This document shows positions 1-10,796 of a stretch of 35,697 bases of DNA, in pieces. The stretch spans positions 1 through 35,697 of the forward strand of contig JAAVVG010000055.1 of the NCBI GenBank assembly GCA_012976225.1, given 5' to 3'. Positions within the stretch are counted from its first letter, which is position 1. Each line of letters opens with the position of its first letter. The stretch is from Golubevia sp. BC0850 (Eukaryota; Basidiomycota; Exobasidiomycetes; Golubeviales; Golubeviaceae). The notes beneath the pieces were generated by a model, which saw only the letters and a list, made by a program, of their open reading frames with translations, had not been told where the DNA came from and searched no databases. A program made the translations under genes and the position numbers.

Positions 1-1
1 A

Positions 2-292
2 GTAGAGTGTTCGACCATTCATATCTACCTTGAAGAAGCTACAACGCCGCCAACGTGCCAGGCAGCTCAAGCAACTCAAGACGCACCCACTCCAGTCAAA
101 CCAGAAACGATCAATCCAACTTGGCAAGTGGCGCCAACTCAGGAGCTAGCGATTCAGGAAGCCGTCAGAACAACGCTGGACCTTCTTGAGAAGGACATCT
201 TGGTCGCCAAGAAAGATTCTATTCCCAATAAATACCCCTTATCTCGTAACTCTCGTTCTTCGACTTCTCTCTCTCTCTATTTTGTTCTCTAG
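2..292 (+). CDS. Partial open frame entering from the left edge
   Basis: The second frame is open from the window edge to a TAG at 290-292 (96 codons) with no start codon at its head. The first 80 or so codons look protein-like (start VECSTIHIYLEEA, later LDLLEKDILVAKK), while the last 15 are Ser-rich and probably read through a pyrimidine tract rather than coding sequence. No family is recognised. The right-hand repeat copy keeps the first 17-18 codons of this frame and then reaches a TGA, so the copies are not equally coding. It may be the 3' end of a gene or of a repeat-encoded protein, or chance. Confidence 0.25.
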   Translation, partial: VECSTIHIYLEEATTPPTCQAAQATQDAPTPVKPETINPTWQVAPTQELAIQEAVRTTLDLLEKDILVAKKDSIPNKYPLSRNSRSSTSLSLYFVL

Positions 293-1032
293 TTCTCTTT
301 TAGCGTCACCTTCTCTCACTCATCATCACCTCAATCTCTCATATCCTTGGTTCCCTCATCATCATCATCCACTCGCACGCATGCAATGTTCTCGTAAAGT
401 CTCGTTCCGTCTTCGTAGATCCGATTTTTCCAACCGCCTCTCTCACACAAGCAAGCAGGGCTTTCTCATTCTGTTCCCTCCGTCATCTAAAATCCCTTTC
501 AAAACCTTACAAAAAAAAGGGGGGCAAGAACAAATTCTTTGTCGTTGAACCTGCGTTTGAAACAGTGATGTTCGGATGTTTCGTGGCTTGCTTGAGAATC
601 GACATGGCTTTCAGATTGATACGTAGGTTTCATTCTACAAGGTGATGGTCTCGCCTACAGTGAAGGTCGATCCTTTGAGAACAGATGCCTTTCAGAACTT
701 ACCTGGAAAAGGGGAGAAGCAAAGAACCGAATAGCAAGAGGAGGAGAAAGAGTCGAGCTTGTCTTCACCGCATGACAATCAACTGAACTCGGGCTTCATT
801 TCGCTTCTCCTCACAGTTGGCCATGAATCAAAAGGAGAGGACTACCTTTCAACTTTTGACTCGATCTTCCCCTTTCCTCAAAAAGAAGGTTCTGAAACTA
901 ACTGGAGAAAAGCCAGAGCCTGTTTTGATTCCTTCCGGGTTAGCTAAGGAGATGGGATGGTGACAGGCGGAGCGAGTTGGGATTTGGGATTTGGGATTCG
1001 GGAATTAGAGAAGAAAAAAACCAAAATTGTTA

Positions 1033-1056
1033 TGACTCAATGTAAACATGTTTACA
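1033..1056 (+). promoter_or_regulatory. AP-1/Gcn4-type site next to a 16-base palindrome
   Basis: TGACTCA at 1033-1039 is the consensus for fungal bZIP factors of the Gcn4/AP-1 type. One base later, 1041-1056 is a perfect palindrome made of TGTAAACA and its inverse, each half matching the forkhead core (T/G)TAAACA. Both elements are intact in the right repeat copy (35449-35472). Binding by these factor families is inferred from motif only. Confidence 0.4.
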
Positions 1057-1116
1057 GAGCTAAGCTCAACATTCTGCGTGTGAACTAAGGAAGACATGAA
1101 AAAGCGAACTAGATTT

Positions 1117-1745
1117 GTGACTTTGACTTTGTCGGGATCTAAAATCATCCTTAATCTTGGAGTGATTGATTCAGAAAGAAACCCCTGGAAAAAGGCGTTT
1201 TTGGAGGAGGAGTCGAGGGACTGGGCTGTAAGTCTCGAAAGAAAAAAGGGATGATTTGAGTCAGATGGGATCTTAGTTAGCTACACTCGAAGAGTGTTCG
1301 AGTGAAGTCAAGACTACAGATTAATCGTTTCAAATGCCTCTCTGCTTGAAACCGTTAGTAGTGGAGAGGTGTTTTCATAAGACTTCGAATTGGGATTGGA
1401 ATACACAGGATTCCAAAATTGTTAATGTAAACGATACATTTGAAAAGTCAAGGACTGCGGAGAAAGTTGAGCTCAGAAAAAGAAACGAGTTATGATGCAA
1501 TGGAGAATGATGTCAGCAGACAGAAGGGAGTAATTTCTGATGCGATAGAGAGATATTCTTGAGTGTAGTAAGAAGAGCCGCAATCGAAAGTCATAGACAC
1601 AACTTGAGAAGAGTGAAGGCGGTGACACTGAAACTTAGATCCCCTGAGGGAAGAAGACGATGAAAACAAAAGTTTTCGCCCAGTAGACTTGAGAGAGATC
1701 AGTCGAGACAAGTGCCCTTACACCAGATTTCTGAGTGATAAGAGG
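1117..1745. other. Gene-free stretch left of the F-box-like gene
   Basis: Between the end of the repeat and the 3' end of the minus-strand gene I find no convincing coding sequence, tRNA or terminator. A 73-codon minus-strand frame at 1490-1711 is Ser/Leu-rich and shows no domain; it is more likely chance or 3' untranslated sequence. Confidence 0.5.
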
Positions 1746-2986
1746 TTAACTTGCCAAGTTAAAGGAGGCCCCTGAGACCTCCACCTCAAACTCTGGCTCT
1801 GTGTCCAAGTCCACTACTTCATCCACAAGCTCTCGAAGCTCTGCTAACTTCTTCTGAGCTAACTCCTCCTTCTTGTTGTAGAAATCAGATAGGCATGTAA
1901 AATCGATTGTCGACTTCTTGAGGGGCTGCATTCTAACTCCTTCTACCTCCACTCCACTTTCCACATTGGCTTTCCTCTCTTCAAGTAATACGTAAAGCTC
2001 TCCTGTAAGTCGACCGGATCCTTCGACTTTGAGGACCTCAAGAATTGGGCAGCTATTCCAGAGCCTTTCCGGACCGTCAACCCAGCCCACCCAAAGTTTC
2101 GAGACAGAAGGGATTCCCCAACAAACCAAGTTTGGAACGTAAAGCGTTGATGAGGGAGGGACTTTCATCCAGCTCGGAAATCGGGAAGACTGAACCTCGT
2201 GACTCAAAGGCCACTCGAGCTGAATGAATTCTAGAAGAGGGAATTCTAAAGGACTTAATGACTGGGGCCCCGCAGCTTCAGAGATGCTGATTGCGAGATA
2301 TCTGAGAGATGTTGAGCAAGGTTCCAGAATGCTTCTATATGTGGCCTGATTGGCAGCTGAATCAACTTCGAAAAAAGTTAAATTCTGAAAGAGAGAAGGA
2401 TGATTGGATGGAAGGTTGCGAAGGAATTTGAGTTTAAGAATTTGAAGAGGTCCAGGAAGAGCTGGAGCTGTTCTGCGTATGTGGAAGTCTCCATGGTACC
2501 CCAGGTTGATGTTGAGATATACTAGATTTGGAAACCTTAGAGTGAGATCCTCGGGAAGAGGGTCTTCCTGTTCCACCAACCTCTCCCACTCCTTCTCCGA
2601 GCTTTCCGGGGTTTGAAGTCTCATCCATCTGGATTCATAGGACCAGAAGAGTTCATTTAGATTTATCTAGACACGCCAGTATCTCGTAGAATTCTGAAGG
2701 TTGATAGAAGTGGAGATCTCTTTTGATCTCTAGATAAACCTCCTTTAGGGTTGATCCATTTCTCTGATCGAATTGATTGAGGGCTGAAAGAGCTCCTTCT
2801 AGATCCAGCATATCTTGATTTAGCTTAATTAGCTTCTAGTTCGAGTACTCTCCAGAAAGTTTTGTTCTCACAAATTAGCACATCCCAATCTTTGCATACC
2901 TATCTAATTTTGAACACTTGCTTGGTCTCTAAACACTTGAAGACGGAGAGAAGGATGGCGGAAGGTAGAAAGTCGATGATGTCCAT
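1746..2986 (-). CDS. F-box/LRR-like protein, gene model incomplete
   Basis: The largest exon, 2628-1746, encodes a leucine-patterned protein with phrases such as LRFPNLVYLNI, LEFPLLEFIQLEWPL and CPILEVLKVEGSGRL, typical of irregular LRRs in fungal F-box proteins, then a Lys/Glu-rich helical tail. An upstream piece (2835-2675) joins it in frame across a 46-base intron (GC|A). The most upstream piece begins at ATG 2986 with MDIIDFLPSAILLSVFKCLE, which fits the N-terminal half of an F-box (LPxxIlxxIFxxL). However, the obvious donor GTATGC at 2899 lies directly after an in-frame TAG (2902-2900), so this exon cannot be joined without a stop. A weaker donor at the CAA|GTGTTC site avoids the stop but removes F-box residues. 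It is either a decayed F-box gene or one with unusual splicing; if functional it would be a substrate adaptor of an SCF ubiquitin ligase. Confidence 0.5.
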
Positions 2987-3052
2987 GTTTTGAATTGAGG
3001 TAGTCGAAGGACAAAGAAGTTGGGTATTGGATGACCTGTTATCAAGAGGAGA

Positions 3053-3097
<45 letters not shown>

Positions 3098-3491
3098 GTG
3101 GGGGGGATTCAAGGTCAGGGAAGTTGGACGAACGGGATGAAGAAAGAGAACTGAGAAGGATGGAGTAGTTGGTGAGAGTGGCTTGGATCTTAAGCGCATA
3201 TATCTGAGTAGCGACGTCAGAGGTTGGAGCAAGATCGTTCCATCGGATCAATTCCAGGGTCTTTGTCCCACCAAACACCATCTTCAAGCTCCAACAATCA
3301 CTTCTTTCCTTTCTTTTCCTTTCTTTCTTCTCTCCTTATCCATCCGACCCACAACCTCATTCTCCTCCCTCTTCTTCAAGCCTTCAACACTTTACTTCAA
3401 CGCCCGCCTCGGGGAGACTCTCTCCTTCTCCTCTCTCCTCTCCTAACTCTGTTCGTTCAGTGCCACACTCCTAACTTCTTCCAGCCAAGTC
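2987..3491. promoter_or_regulatory. Divergent intergenic region with pyrimidine-rich leader
   Basis: This 505-base gap separates the start of the F-box-like gene (leftward) from the channel gene (rightward). It contains a GA microsatellite with an adjoining G-run and, at about 3298-3480, a long C/T-rich tract ending just before the channel ATG. C/T-rich leaders near start sites are common in fungal promoters. No clear TATA box was seen. Confidence 0.45.
3057..3106 (+). repeat. (AG)19 microsatellite plus G-run
   Basis: Bases 3057-3094 are 19 AG dinucleotides and run straight into five G, one T and seven G (3094-3106). This purine-only strand of about 50 bases lies in the divergent promoter. 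Such homopurine tracts can form triplex structures and change length readily; that is general knowledge, not shown here. Confidence 0.95.
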
Positions 3492-6400
3492 ATGGCTGAT
3501 ATTGGAGATCGTAACGTCAACACAGCCTTCACCGGACTTTTAACAACGGTTGCAATCTTTGGTGGAGTCTCTTCAATCTGTTTAGTTGGTTTTGAAGTCT
3601 TTCGACAATTCAGAAGGTTACCAAACGTTCATTTCACTAGATTCTGGAGACCGGCAGATAGAGACGTCGGAGGTGGAATAGATGGTCAAGATCAAAACAA
3701 AGATGATGAAGAGAATACTGCTGTAGGAACGGCTTGGAAAGGTCTAGGAACTAGAGACAGGAAGGATGGTGGGAAAGGGAAATTGACTTGTGAGGATTGG
3801 GAAATGGGTCATCTTTATTTGGCTAGAATGTTTCATGCTACGTGAGTATCTTCTTAAGTGATGGACAATATAGGTGTAGAAGGGAGAAGGGAAAGTGATG
3901 AGATGAGAGATGGGTGGGATGATGAGCTAAAGGAATAGGGGCATGACCTTCAAATTGGACAGTTTCTAAGAGAGAACACTTGATCTCTTCGTCAAATGGA
4001 ATTTTCAAGTCAGACTAGAATATCTGTTTGAATTCAGAGATACGTTTGAGCCTTGGAGGAGTTCTGGAGCTGACCAGGAGAGCTCACGAAGAGTGACAAG
4101 GTTGAGTTTGAACTCAACCTTTAAAACTGTTGATCTCTCGACTTCTCTTCTACGACATCAAATCCTCTTGAACTTTAGCTGATACCTCTCTCTATCTCCC
4201 TGTTTCTTGACTCTCTCTCGCCTCCTTAAACTCAGAACTCCATCTCCACCTTTGGCTAGGTGGCCTCTAGCTTGGGCTTGGCAGGCAATTAAGTTCGACG
4301 ATTGGTTCTATGCTACTCATACTGGAATGGACACTGTCGTCTACGTCAGATTTCTTCGTGCTCTTGGTGAGTGTTAGTGAGACTCATAGTCGCTCGCAAT
4401 CGTAACTCTCGCTGTCCAAGCTGCTCGATCGAGCAGAAAGACGAGAAGAAGACACTCTCTCAAAGACCTCTATTGGACTTAGACTTACCCAAGCTCCCTC
4501 TCCTCTCTTATCAACTCTATTCCTTCTCCTTACTCCTTCAGTCTGGTACTTGACTTTACACACTCTCACGACCGCTCCTCTTCTCCTAGGAATCAATCTT
4601 CGATTCTCAACTGGAGCAGATTACAAGGACATGTCAGCCGCTTCTATTTCTTTTTTGGTTACCATTCCTGATGCTGGTTGTGCCGATCCAAACTCCGCCG
4701 ATTGCAAAAGAACTCCAAACGAAGAAGGTCGTTCTCTACTCTGGATTCATCTAATCGCAATGTATTGGGTTTCTATCACCTGGTTCGTTGCTCTTCTTTG
4801 GATCGCTAGAGGAAGTATCTCAATTAGATCCAGATTGATCGAGGAAACTAGAAAGAAGAGAAAGGAGAGAAAGAGAAAGGAACAGGAAGAAAGGGATAGG
4901 AATTACGATGAGAATGAGAATGGAAGTGGACCTCAAGTTGAAGGATTAGATGTTAATGCAGAAATGATCAATCAACATGGTTTAGGTGGACAAAATGGAA
5001 AGAGCAATTTCTCTACTTCTGCTCCTCCTGAAGACGATGATGAAGGATGGAGACAAAGAACTTTAATGGTTCTGAATTTACCAACTACTATGAGAGACGA
5101 AGCTTCTATCAGACGTTACTTTGAAGAATTTCTTAGGCCTGACGATGAAGATTCGGTTTTAGATCTTCAAATCACCCAAAGTCAAAACTCTAAGAATTAT
5201 CAACAGGATGGACAGAAGGGAGAGAACAACTTATCAGTCGCTCAGGATCCAAAGTGCCACTCTAGGAAGAGCAACTTGTCGGAAGATTCGAATATTTCTG
5301 CAATGGGAGAAGACACTGGAATGATGGACGCTTCTGGAGTTCATGAAGGAGCTACTCATCTAGACCGTCAAAAGAGTCTAGTCAGATCAGATCGAGGACT
5401 TCTCAGACCTGATTCTCCTGACGATGACCCAAACTCTTCTTCCACTGGAATCGAACCTAGCTCTGGAGGTGCTGGACCTGTAGGACCGGAACCGGATACG
5501 AATCCAGACAGACATCTTCGCTCTCCAGTTCAAACTGTAGTTTTGGTCAGGAAGATGAACGAACTCTCAGCAATGCTCACTCGTAGACAAGAAGTGTTGG
5601 CTCAGCTAGAAGCAGCTCATATCAAGTTGGCCAAGAATGTCATGTCTTCAGTTGGAAAGAGGACTAACAAGATGAGACACAAGAAGAGAGAGGAAGGAAA
5701 AGGTGGAATGGGAGGGGTTGGAGGTGGAGAATTAGACAACAAAGATTTGAAGAGAGAACATAAAGCTGCTGCTCAAGGTGAAGGAAGTGATGAGACGAAA
5801 GCTGCAACTTCAGGATCTGATGGAGTTCGAAACGATGTCGAAAAGGAAGCTACTGAGAAGACTAGGAAGCAATTGGAACAGGAAGCCTTGGAAGACCTAA
5901 CTAGAAGGTTAGCTAGATTCTCTCCGAACAACAAAGGAAGGCACGGCAGAGAAGCCCAAATGAGAGGAGATGAAGAAGAAGATGAAGCCAACGTCATGGC
6001 TGAGACCGTTTGGGAATCGCTAGCTACTGTTCCAAGAGAGCTTCTGGATCCTTATCAACCAGCAACTAGACTATCAGCTTTATTCAGAGGTCAGACAGTT
6101 CCAACAATCGACTATCTCTTAACAAAACTCAATCTCTTGACTGCCCTAGTCACTGAGATGAGAGCTAGACCTCCTTCATCCTACGAGCCAACTTCAACTG
6201 CTTTCGTTACTTTCAGAGATCCAAGACAAGCAAGAATGGTTTGGAGGGAGTTGAAATCTCAAATCGTTGTGAGAGTCAGGTTGGCACCTGAAGTCAAGGA
6301 TTTAGATTGGGAACGATTAATGAGAACTTCTTTCACTGGTGATTTGGCTAGAGGTTTGGGTGTTAATGCTTTCTTTTGGGGTTTAACTATCTTTTGGGTA

Positions 6401-9400
6401 ATTCCAATTCAATTGTTGACATCGGTGCTTTTCAGTGTCAAGAATTTGAGATTGGTCTTCCCTCCAGTTGAGACTTTCTTCGAATCGCATCCTGGAGTTG
6501 AAGCTTTCGTTTCGGTTACTCTTCCAACCGTTTTGGTTTCCCTTATTACTATGGCTGTACCAGAGATTATCTTCCAGATCTCAAAGAGAGCTCAAGGTTT
6601 CGTTACCTTCTCTGCTCTTTACGACCAGTGTCTTTGCAGATATTGGAAGTTCATCATTTGTAATGTCGTTATCTTCTTCTGTATCGGTGTAACTACTATT
6701 GAGGTGAGTAAGAGAAATGTGCAGCAGAGAAAAGATAGCGAAACTGGAAATGTTGACTCGAGTTCTTTCCCTTGCTTCCTCTTCTCCCCCGCAGACCATT
6801 CTTCAACAAGTCGTGCTTTCTGGAGATCTGCTTCTCACAATCGCCTTCAGTTTCCCAGCAGCTGCTCCGTTCTACGTCTCTTACTTGATTTTGGGAATCT
6901 CGCTTCATGTGAGTTTGCATCAGTTCACCCTTTTCCATATCTGCCACTTTTCTGATCGACTCCTCCCACTCTTTCTTCACCATTCTTCAGAGTGGATTCG
7001 AGCTTTTTGGTTTCATGGTGCCGCTAATCCAACATCTAGGAGCTAGGAAGGCTTTCACACCTCGTGCTAGAGCTCTCAAGACGCTACCTCGTAACTTCAA
7101 TCGATACTATTGGCTGCCTTTCCACATCTTGATCGTCACAATCGTCTTCATCTTCGCCATCCTCAACCCTTTAATCCTTCCGTTCGCTCTGGTCTATCTC
7201 TTCGTCGCCATGGTCGTCTTCAAGAAGAACTTGGCCTACGTCTACTTCCGAAGGTTCAACGAGAAGGACGGAGTCGTTTACTTCACCAGGCTCCTTCGAT
7301 TCTCTTTGGATGGTCTCTTGGTCGGTCAAATCGTCATCGTCGTCTTCTTTGCAGTCACCAATCAGAGAGCAGTCTACATCGGAATGTCAGCTCTGCTGAC
7401 TCCCTTCACTGTCGGGTGCAAGCTCTTCGGAAGTCGTCTTTGGGCCTCTCAATCCAGGGCTCTCGATGATAGTGAGGCAAACGCTCTCTGCGGTATCACC
7501 GTCAACTACGCTTCTAATGGAGAGGGAGAGGATACTGCTTACGGATCTCGTATCAGTACTGCCTCCAAAGCTGATGGATCTCCTCTGGACGCCAGAGCTA
7601 GAGGTCGTTATCCTACTGTCCTACCACCTCCTTCTACCGGATCAGCTTTCTATCGAGCTTGGCAGAAGGTCCACGATTCTTTCAATGCAAATGGAGCCGA
7701 CAGACCTAGCTACGTGGCAACTGCTCAAGCCAGAGGTCAGCAGCTAGCCAATCCTGTCCAACAAGGTGCTAGAACTCTGGCTAGCGTACCTCTCGACGCT
7801 GTCAGACAGAAAGCTGGTAATGCTAGTCACTTCAGGAACGCTCTCACTCTCCACTTCGGAAAGAACAAGGACTACGAGGAGCGAGCTGAATCTGTCGCTA
7901 GCAAGAGGGAGGTTCAGGTCCAGGAGGCGATTGTCGCTTCTCAGAACCTTCCAGAAGCCGCTGCTGCCGGAGATCAAGAGTTCAAGGAAGAGAAGAAAGC
8001 TATTGATCCAGAGGGCACTCCCAGGGGCAAGACTCAACGCAGACGGCCTTCTCGAAGAGGATCTTCCAGGAGCGAGAATCGTCCTTTCCTTTCAGGTGCC
8101 GACGCTGTCATGATGAACGCGCCAGTTGAACACGATGCCGGAGACTTGGGCTTTAACTATGGAGACGAAGATGGATACGAGGCTCGTATGGCTCGAACGC
8201 CCTCTGGAACTCCTCGAAGAAATTCCAGAAGAGGAAGCCAGCTCTACCGAAGTCCCTCCCGCTTCCGTGGTGAGGGGCCTGGAAGTGGGTTTCTTTCAGA
8301 TGAGAAGGGTCGTCGCCTCTCTGAATTCGGCCATCTCATTCCTGCCCATGAGAGCGAAGAAGGGAAGGAGTCTGGAGAAGCCGCTAAGGACATCTCGTTC
8401 GAGGAGGATGATGATGAGGAGGAGGAAGAAGAAGAAGACGCTCATCGTGACTTGGTCTGTCCTCACGCCAATGTCAGATGGGATGACACGCCAAGCAACA
8501 GCGCTCGTTACAACAATCCCTTCTACAACACTGAGCTGGATCCCTTCCTCTGGCTGCCCAGAGATCCACTCGCCCTCCTGGATCTCTACGACACGATCGA
8601 ATGGCATGGAGCCGCTCTGGTCAGTTCTCAGGGAGGTCAAGGTTACGTCGGAGATTGGGACGAGGAGGAAGAGGAAGAATACGAGCTCAGAGAGAAGGGC
8701 CACTACGACGACGATTCGGACGACGGTTTGGACGGAATCGAAGGTCACGAACAGATTCTCCTCACTGGTACTCTGGCTAGACATCTCGAGGAGGTCGAAG
8801 ACGTTGAAGACGTACCTGATCCTGCTGCCAGTCTTTCAAAAGCCGTTCTCGCAGACTACAAGAAGGCAATTCGCAGAGGAAGTAACGTCGGAAGCCAAGA
8901 CGATTCCAGCACTTTGGGTCCTAATGCTCTCGTGAGACAAGGCAGTATGATGTCTCATGCCAGCTTCAGGTCTCCTACTCTCTCAGCTAGAATGAGAGTC
9001 GACGGAGATTATCTGGACAGGCCGCCAAGTCCAATCGATCTTCGTTCAAGTCCAACCAACGCTCTTCGCCCAGTCTCAAGTGCAGGTGCGGATCAAGAGA
9101 GGTTACGCAGATTCCCAACTACCAAGCGAAAGGACACTGCTGGAACTATCCCATCGTTCGATCTCAACACTTCCGATCCAGTCCCAGCTTCTCCTCTCCC
9201 TGATGCCGCTGTCGCCTCACCAACCGCAGCTTCTGAAGACCACAAGCAAAGAGCTCACTTCGAAGACGCCTCTGTGGCAGGTCACGATCACAAGGCCTCG
9301 ACTGCTGGTCCTCATCGTCCAAGTACTCTTCTGCCTCTTCCGACCGAGCAGAGGATTTTTTCGAGTCCAGCTGGTGTCTCTTTCCAAACTCCAGCCCAGG

Positions 9401-10287
9401 TCCCTGGCGATCGCTTGGAACGTCAAGGAACTACTGGGTCTCACTTCAGGTATGGAACTGGAGCCAGTGGAATGTCTGGTGCCAGCTTGAAATCCGGTGC
9501 CACTTCAGTTGGTAGGAATAGAACTATCACTATGAAGAAGGCTCTTCAAGCGGAGGTACTGGAAGAAGAGAGGAGACTCTTGTTGAGGGAGAAGTTGGGA
9601 ACTATCAAGAGAAAGACCACCATGCTCAGAGGTACGACTCACAAGGTGGAGGCTCAGCAAAGCGAGAACCTTCAACGTGGAGAGTGAGTATCTGAAACTG
9701 AAATAGTTTTTTGAGACTCGATGAGTTCCATCGTCTTGAATTTCCAAGAGACTGATGTCGTTTCCTTCTCTCTTTCCTCTCTCTTCTCCAGCACCATTAT
9801 GTCTCGTCACGAAAGAGCTCTTCAACGTCGTCGCGACGCCAAAAGTGAAGCGGAATCTGTCTACGAGCCAGAGCAACAGAGTCCAACTCATCCTAGAGTC
9901 GCCTCTGCTGAGTCTCAAACTCCTCGAAACTCTCGTTTCCTCCTCAGAGACATGTCTTTCTCTCGTACTCCTAAGACTGGAACTGGAGCCGGAAACGTAG
10001 ATGGGTCTCACCTACAGATGCAGGAGCTTTCGGCTCAAGGAGTCGCAAACAACGCAAGATCTCAACTTAATACTCCAACTCCTAGCACTTCTAAACGACC
10101 GCCCACTCTCTTCCTCGGAGATCAACAGAACTATCAATACACAGACTTTGGAATCCAATCTTCTCCAGGGTCTTATAAAACGGGAGGCACTCCTTCGAAC
10201 GCCAACAATGGTGGAGATTTGTCTCGACAACAGCAACAGAAACCTGCTGTTTCAAGTTCCACGTCAGAGAAAAAGTCTCCTCCTTGA
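3492..10287 (+). CDS. CSC1/OSCA/TMEM63-type (DUF221) channel, very long
   Basis: Six exons: 3492-3841, 4236-4366, 4542-6703, 6795-6908, 6991-9683 and 9792-10287. They sum to 5946 bases (1981 aa) with matching phase at every junction. Residues about 10-35 form the first membrane helix. Exon 2 holds the conserved FYATHTGMDTVVYVRFLRAL block that precedes the next helices of this family. The cytosolic PHM7-like (RRM-related) domain begins near RTLMVLNLPTTMRDEASIRR but is split by an acidic and basic low-complexity insertion of a few hundred residues before resuming (AFVTFRDPRQARMVWREL). The pore helices follow from about residue 765 to 1070 (AFFWGLTIFWVIPIQLL, then YYWLPFHILIVTIVFIFAIL). The remaining roughly 900 residues are a disordered tail with two Glu runs. 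Family members are mechanosensitive or osmosensitive cation channels of the plasma membrane or vacuole, usually 750-1000 aa. The ATG follows a C/T-rich leader. Confidence 0.93.
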
Positions 10288-10796
10288 TCTTCTCTTAGTT
10301 GATTGGCTTCTTTTCCTTCTAATGCTTAGCGCCACTCCGAGTCGTATCTCTCTGATCTGCAGAACATCTGAATGCCTTTATTTTACAGTAACTTTACAAT
10401 TTCGAACGACAATACCCTCAATTTCACTCCTCAATAAACGCTCAACTCTTTCTTCTTGTCCAGATTCGTTCCTCTTTTCTGCCTTTTCTCTGTGTCCTTC
10501 ATACAAGCAGATGGCGCAGGGTCTTTTTACCTTTTCCTTCTTTTCACTGATCTCCTTTTGTAAATACCTTCACCTCTCCCCTTAGAATTACATATCTCAC
10601 ATTTTGGACGCAGACTGCGTGTCGTCTGAGCCGCTCAAATGATGAAGAGCTTGAATGACCAGTCAGAAAGAATTGAGAATTGTAGAATGCTAGTAACAAC
10701 GAGCCCTATGAACAAAGAAATAAAACCAAAAAGTGTAAAGGACAAAGCAAAGAAGGGTAAATGACGATGATTATGGTACAAAATCTCCCAAAAACC
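10288..10796. terminator. Convergent 3' untranslated region
   Basis: This gap of 509 bases lies between the convergent ends of the channel gene and the amino-acid transporter. An AATAAA at 10433-10438 is a plausible polyadenylation signal for the channel transcript. No gene-like frame or RNA was seen. Confidence 0.45.

Larger units (their letters stand above)
1..1116 (+). repeat. Left copy of an inverted terminal repeat
   Basis: Three blocks of this stretch reappear in reverse complement at the other end of the window. Bases 3-57 match 35641-35695 without a mismatch, 781-817 match 35604-35640 without a mismatch, and about 904-1116 match 35388-35594 with roughly three substitutions, one extra 7-base gggattt unit here and one extra A there. 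This copy holds about 720 additional bases (58-780) and a different 86-base spacer (818-903) absent from the right copy. I see no target-site duplication and no transposase reading frame. It is probably a member of a dispersed repeat family cut by the window edge; a true inverted duplication is possible. Confidence 0.85.

Noticed and set aside
186-548. 120-codon plus-strand frame in the left repeat
   Set aside because: It is created by C/T-rich sequence and reads as Ser/Leu/His-rich without domain; it is also absent from the right copy.
964-1005. Telomere-like repeats (ttgggatttgggattt)
   Set aside because: The unit is GGGATTT in two or three copies only and does not match TTAGGG; it is simple slippage that differs by one unit between the repeat copies.
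1490-1711. 73-codon minus-strand frame
   Set aside because: Low-complexity Ser/Leu content, no domain, and located beyond the stop of the F-box-like gene.
8296-8784. 162-codon minus-strand frame inside the channel gene
   Set aside because: It is the antisense shadow of the acidic tail; the sense exon is in phase with its neighbours.
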